Assembly: GCA_965116395.1 (NCBI GenBank)
Contig: OZ220684.1
Coordinates: 3,038,001 to 3,102,000 of the forward strand
Length of the DNA: 64,000 bases
Origin: Bin5 sp965116395
GTDB lineage: Bacteria > Chloroflexota > Anaerolineae > Caldilineales > Caldilineaceae
Direction of reading: 5' to 3'
Below, one piece after another: positions 60,368 to 64,000 of this stretch. The number at the start of each line of letters is the position of its first letter. Within the stretch, counting starts at the first letter, position 1. A model generated the notes under the pieces. It was not told the DNA's origin, did not search any database, and saw only the letters and a program-made list of their open reading frames with translations. The position numbers were made by a program, and so were the translations under genes.

Positions 60368-61172
60368 ACTGCGCTCCTCGGCCACCCAACCGTCCGCTTC
60401 CGACCCGGATGCACCCGGTCGCCTCTACCCGACCGGCGGGCTCCGCAAATTCATCGCCGATTCAGTCAGCGTCTTCGAACTCAACTTCCTGCCTGCCATG
60501 AAGCACTGGTATGTAACCGTGCTGCTCGCCGCCGGATTCCCACTTCCCTGGTTCTATGTCACCAAGGCCTTTGCCCCCGATGATCCGCAAGTGCTCCGCC
60601 GCCTGCTGGCCGGCACCATCGCTTTTGGCGTCGCCTTTTCCATCGGCATGCTTGTCGGCCAGAACTTCAATGGCCAGCGCTTTACCGGCGTTCTCCGGCT
60701 GCTCATCACAATGCCAGTCTCCAAGGGTGCCTATTTCCTCGGCTCGCTCGCCCACTCCTCAATCTCGGGCGCAATAACCGTGGTCATCCTCCTCGCCTTC
60801 GCCCTGGTGGCCGGCGTCGACATTGATCTGCAATGGGGGTTGGCGCCCTCAATCATCCTCACCGTGCTCGCAGTGAGCGGCCTGACCCTGTTCGTCGTCA
60901 GCTTTGCCCCGTCTCCGCTGGTAGGCAACCTCGCTACAGGTATGCTGTCGCTCATCCTGGTTGGCCTGTCGCCCGTCTACTTCACAATGGACCAGGCGCC
61001 CCTTCTGATGAAGTTAATTGGCTACATCTCCCCTTTGCGCTATGCTGCCGACGCGATCGAAAAGTCCCTGTCAGGCCAACCTGACGTTTGGGTGGAACTG
61101 GTCATCCTCTCGGTCATCGCCATTTGCGCCATGTCCCTTGGCCTCTGGAAAATGCCCTGGCGCGAGCGGTAA
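60360..61172 (+). CDS. ABC-2 type exporter, permease subunit
   Basis: A 270-residue membrane subunit with six predicted helices after a 35-residue cytoplasmic N-terminus. The family pattern is present in the region FNGQRFTGVLRLLITMPVSK and in the late ISPLRYAADAIEKSL segment before the last helix. It pairs with the upstream ATPase; cargo unknown. It is duplicated, near-identically over most of its length, at 63288-64000. Confidence 0.88.
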   Translation: MPELRSSATQPSASDPDAPGRLYPTGGLRKFIADSVSVFELNFLPAMKHWYVTVLLAAGFPLPWFYVTKAFAPDDPQVLRRLLAGTIAFGVAFSIGMLVGQNFNGQRFTGVLRLLITMPVSKGAYFLGSLAHSSISGAITVVILLAFALVAGVDIDLQWGLAPSIILTVLAVSGLTLFVVSFAPSPLVGNLATGMLSLILVGLSPVYFTMDQAPLLMKLIGYISPLRYAADAIEKSLSGQPDVWVELVILSVIAICAMSLGLWKMPWRER

Positions 61173-61585
61173 ATAGGCATGTCCAGGAATCCAAAGACGG
61201 CCGCTGCTCTTCTGGCGCAAGTTGACGGACATGGCCGTATTGAGCGGCCTCTTTTCCCCGTCCTGGTCTTGATCATTTATTACCTTGATCTTTCGTCATC
61301 CCATGCTGTTCCATACTGAAGAATGTGGCTGTAAGACTGATCTGCTCCCAGATCAGGAGAGATGATCCGCTGCACAACTGTTCACAGAACCGGCTAGTAG
61401 GCACAGCAGATCCTTCCCATCTTTGCGCCTGCTATCTAAGACACAACGTAGACTTGACCATCCGGAACAGGAGAAACTGAACTCTCTGGTTGCCGAAGTC
61501 TAGGAATCCAAAGGGCAGTGCGCGCTTGGCTATCTTCATTAGAGTACATGTACGCATATCCACAGTTACACTCTAGGATTGAACT
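61173..61585. other. Intergenic region with direct repeat and hairpin
   Basis: A 413-base gap. GTCCAGGAATCCAAAG at 61181-61196 recurs with one change at 61498-61513, 317 bases later. A perfect 8-base hairpin with a 4-base loop (CTGATCTG at 61337-61344, CAGATCAG at 61349-61356) lies between. A short frame of 46 codons from 61179 has no ribosome site. No function is assigned; the direct repeats could mark an insertion scar. Confidence 0.45.
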
Positions 61586-62809
61586 ATGACAGACTCCCTT
61601 TTCAGAAACGCCGATCTGAGAGATGTCCTTGCTGGACAAGAGCAAGAAATGGCCAATGAAATCGGCTCGCTGAGTGAGGAGCGCGTTCTAAACACGTCAC
61701 CGGAGGAACTCTGCGATTACTTCGTGGAGAAGTACAGGGTCGAACCACTCGTTATGGACGAGTCGGGAATCCATGCCGACTACGGCGACACTCAGATCGA
61801 CGTTAGCCAAAGAGTCGAATATGCCGTATTCGACCGAAGTAGGCCCACCCACGTTACTGGCACCAGGATCACCTTCTTTGTGCCGTTCTCAGGCGACCCG
61901 GGGCTTTTCAAATGCAGGCCGTCCACTTTCAGCCTCAATCCTCCGCGAGGAGTCGTCCGTGCCAACGAGCTGGAGTTCGTCTACGATCGGACGACCCAAG
62001 AGGCTCCTAACATAAGAAGCGAATTCGACCGAGAACTGCAAAGCGTGCAGCAGTACCTCTCCCGGCTTGCTGATCAAGTAGGACAGTTCAACTCAACTAT
62101 CCGACCCAAGGTAAGCCAGCAAATCGGAGCGCGGCGGGAGAAGCTGCTTCAGGACAGAGGGATCATCGAAGGTCTGGGGTTTCCACTCAAACGCCGATCA
62201 CGCGTTCCTGCGACCTATGCTTCGCCCGAGGTAAAGCGACGCATCGTACCCCAACTACCTCCGGTCTCAACAATGTCCTATCGGCCGGAACCCACTCTGG
62301 ATATGCACGAGTACGAGCATATCCTATCGGTCATTTCGAATATGGTCATGGTGATGGAGCGCAGCCCGAGGGCATTCAAGACAATGGGAGAGGAAGACCT
62401 ACGGCAGCATTTCTTAATGCAACTGAATGGACAGTACGAAGGGCAGGCCACAGGAGAGACTTTCAACTACGGGGGAAAGACCGATATCCTGATACGAGCA
62501 GAGGGGAATAACATTTTCATCGCCGAGTGCAAATTCTGGACGGGTCCGGCCGGCCTCAGCGAGGCACTCGACCAGCTGCTGGCCTATACAAGCTGGAGGG
62601 ACACCAAAACGGCCCTTCTGGTTTTCAATCGCGAAGCGACTATGTCCACGGTTCTCCAGAGAATTCCGCAGGCAGTCCGGGAGCATGCCAACTACAAGAC
62701 CGACCTTAATTATGATTCGGAGTCCGGTTTCCGGTACGTTTTCAGCCATCGGGATGATCCCGACAGAGAACTCACTGTAACCATCTTGGCCTTCGATGTA
62801 CCAGCCTGA
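61586..62809 (+). CDS. PD-(D/E)XK nuclease-like protein
   Basis: A 407-residue soluble protein. The C-terminal domain contains NYGGKTDILIRAEGNNIFIA then ECKFWTG, that is an Asp, a beta hairpin and Glu-x-Lys, the restriction-endonuclease-like catalytic core, followed by a helix-rich part (ALDQLLAYTSWRDTKTALLV). The first 220 residues are a separate region with a coiled-coil-like stretch (SEFDRELQSVQQYLSRLADQ). Codon use and GC are visibly lower than in the ABC genes on both sides, as in acquired genes. No methyltransferase or helicase partner is near. A defence role is possible but unproven. Confidence 0.68.
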   Translation: MTDSLFRNADLRDVLAGQEQEMANEIGSLSEERVLNTSPEELCDYFVEKYRVEPLVMDESGIHADYGDTQIDVSQRVEYAVFDRSRPTHVTGTRITFFVPFSGDPGLFKCRPSTFSLNPPRGVVRANELEFVYDRTTQEAPNIRSEFDRELQSVQQYLSRLADQVGQFNSTIRPKVSQQIGARREKLLQDRGIIEGLGFPLKRRSRVPATYASPEVKRRIVPQLPPVSTMSYRPEPTLDMHEYEHILSVISNMVMVMERSPRAFKTMGEEDLRQHFLMQLNGQYEGQATGETFNYGGKTDILIRAEGNNIFIAECKFWTGPAGLSEALDQLLAYTSWRDTKTALLVFNREATMSTVLQRIPQAVREHANYKTDLNYDSESGFRYVFSHRDDPDRELTVTILAFDVPA

Positions 62810-62895
62810 GTTTGACCGACAAGTTGCGAGTCACCAAGGATGCTGCACGGAACTTCGGCGGGGTCGAGACAGCAACATCTGTTTGCGCAAGTCTG

Positions 62896-63057
62896 ATGCA
62901 AGGGGCTGCGAGGTGGGCCAGCATAACCGTGCGTAACCTCGAAGGGGGGCCGAATCGTCGGCTGCGTATCCGGGCAGCTGAGAACGGTCGTTCCATGGAT
63001 GAGGAAGCTCGCGACATCTTGAGAACGGCTCTAGCGTATGAATGGAGCTTTTTGTGA
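62896..63057 (+). pseudogene. FitA-like ribbon-helix-helix antitoxin, probably broken
   Basis: A 53-codon frame reads WASITVRNLEGGPNRRLRIR and AAENGRSMDEEARDILRTAL, which matches the Arc-type N-terminal domain of FitA/StbC antitoxins (usual start MASITVRNL). At the expected start the codon is TGG, so translation would need an ATG seven codons earlier without a ribosome site. The C-terminal toxin-binding part is missing, the frame stopping soon after RTAL. No PIN toxin follows, so the unit is a remnant. Confidence 0.6.
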
Positions 63058-63145
63058 TTACCAGACGTTTCACTCCAACCTGGCCGATTGTCACGATGAT
63101 CACCCCATTGCTCACCGCCTGCAATCCCATACCTGCAGAGCCGCC

Positions 63146-63295
63146 TATGGCGCCAGCGATAGCGCGCTCGTACAGCAGGTCCAGGCCATGGGTATCCGCG
63201 AATACGCCGTCTCGAAGACGAACCTTGAAGACGTCTATCTCGGCCTGACCAACGGCAAGGGACGGCTCAACGAAGGACCGCCGACCGATGCCTGA
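63146..63295 (+). pseudogene. Truncated duplicate of the ABC ATPase C-terminus
   Basis: Forty-nine codons plus stop, about 90% identical in DNA to 60218-60367, the end of the intact ATPase gene. No Walker or signature motif remains. It joins unrelated sequence at about 63146, and the stop overlaps the second permease start by eight bases exactly as in the intact pair. Confidence 0.85.
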
Positions 63296-64000
63296 ACTGC
63301 TCCCTTCGGCCACCCAACCGTCCACTTCCGACCCGGGCGCACCTGTTCGCATCTACCCGACCGGCGGCTTCCGCAAGTTCATCGCCGATACAGCCAGCGT
63401 CTTCGAGCTCAACTTCCTGCCGGCCATGAAGCACTGGTACGTAACCGTTCTGCTCGCCGCCGGATTCCCACTTCCCTGGTTCTATGTCACCAAGGCCTTT
63501 GCCCCTGATGATCCGCAAGTGCTCCGCCGCCTGCTCGCCGGCACCATCGCTTTTGGCGTCGCCTTTTCCATCGGCATGCTAGTCGGCCAGAACTTCAATG
63601 GCCAGCGCTTTACCGGCGTTCTCCGGCTGCTCATCACAATGCCAGTCTCCAAGGGTGCCTATTTCCTCGGCTCGCTCGCCCACTCCTCAATCTCGGGCGC
63701 AATAACCGTGGTCATCCTCCTCGCCTTCGCCCTGGAGGCCGGCGTCGACATTGATCTGCAATGGGGGTTGGCGCCCTCAATCATCCTCACCGTGCTCGCT
63801 GTAAGCGGCCTGACCCTGTTCGTCGTCAGCTTTGCCCCGTCTCCGCTGGTAGGCAACCTCGCTACAGGTGTGCTGTCGCTCATCCTGGTTGGCCTGTCGC
63901 CCGTCTACTTCACAATGGACCAGGCGCCCCTTCTGATGAAGTTAATTGGCTACATCTCCCCTTTGCGCTATGCTGCCGACGCGATCGAAAAGTCGCTGTC
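63288..64000 (+). CDS. ABC-2 permease, second copy (3' end outside window)
   Basis: The first 237 codons of a duplicate of the 60360 permease, open to the window edge. The first 165 bases differ at about one base in ten, while the rest differ at only about eight sites in 550 (for example Val to Glu in LVAGVDI). Its own ATPase is truncated, so it would need the intact ATPase at 59483 to work. Whether it is complete cannot be seen here. Confidence 0.85.
   Translation, partial: MPELLPSATQPSTSDPGAPVRIYPTGGFRKFIADTASVFELNFLPAMKHWYVTVLLAAGFPLPWFYVTKAFAPDDPQVLRRLLAGTIAFGVAFSIGMLVGQNFNGQRFTGVLRLLITMPVSKGAYFLGSLAHSSISGAITVVILLAFALEAGVDIDLQWGLAPSIILTVLAVSGLTLFVVSFAPSPLVGNLATGVLSLILVGLSPVYFTMDQAPLLMKLIGYISPLRYAADAIEKSL

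Noticed and set aside
61436..61645. 69-codon minus-strand frame ending SPVPDGQVYVVS
   Set aside because: The end resembles a PQQ-type propeller repeat, but it overlaps the start of the nuclease gene antisense and lacks a ribosome site; the resemblance is too short.

Overview
The window is GC-rich (about 60% by eye) and has long, mostly operonic bacterial genes with AGGAGG-type ribosome binding sites and frequent GTG starts. Several things suggest a Chloroflexota (Caldilinea-like) genome: the mix of phytanoyl-CoA-type dioxygenases, YtcJ amidohydrolase, YfhO and GT39 membrane proteins, an ArsA ATPase with an HSP20-like tail, RimO, UvsE and a BCD/PucC-type transporter, plus the style of the intergenic repeats. 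This assignment is inference; no rRNA or other marker gene is present.

Layout. 1-774: 5' part of an FGGY kinase, cut by the window edge. 1.1-4.6 kb: two same-length Fe(II)/2-oxoglutarate dioxygenase paralogues, then an aldehyde dehydrogenase. 4.7-9.5 kb (minus): methyltransferase, rimO, orphan MNT nucleotidyltransferase, cytochrome c maturation pair (CcmG/CcmH type) and a DtxR-family regulator. 9.7-14.2 kb (plus): cyclase/hydrolase, a third dioxygenase, PQQ-type sugar dehydrogenase lipoprotein and an FAD amine oxidase. 14.7-18.1 kb: radC, NERD-like membrane protein, plsX, KDPG aldolase. 18.2-25.6 kb (minus): bifunctional Nnr, sulfite-oxidase-like enzyme, GNAT-VOC fusion, DUF4037 protein, amidohydrolase. 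25.8-33.1 kb is a rearranged segment: an intact YfhO-like gene, a secreted SH3 protein, a small membrane protein, two relics resembling phage terminase C-termini, a decayed copy of the yfhO tail and a GT39 glycosyltransferase. 33.2-39.3 kb (minus): acetamidase/formamidase, LON-domain protein, truD, methyltransferase, ArsA-HSP20 ATPase, membrane protein. 39.7-43.1 kb (plus): BCD-family transporter, small protein, a possible caspase-fold protein and an HD phosphohydrolase. 43.1-58.7 kb (minus): isoquinoline-oxidoreductase-like molybdoenzyme pair, unknown protein with uvsE, DedA, DUF2071, M1 peptidase, dnaJ, dnaK, PLP enzyme, sppA. 59.5-64 kb (plus): ABC exporter, then a PD-(D/E)XK nuclease-like gene and antitoxin relic inserted before a partial second copy of the same exporter.

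The most distinctive non-genic feature is a dispersed intergenic element of about 85 bp. It has six copies, all in one orientation, a conserved nested-hairpin fold and a first hairpin that is preserved by a changed stem sequence in two copies. A 58-bp tandem repeat and operator-like inverted repeats near dnaK and dnaJ add to this. The two partial duplications (yfhO tail, ABC exporter) each show a sharp step between a near-identical tract and a diverged flank, as gene conversion would leave.

No tRNA, rRNA or CRISPR array was recognised. Functions are assigned from motifs and remembered family resemblance only; no search was run.
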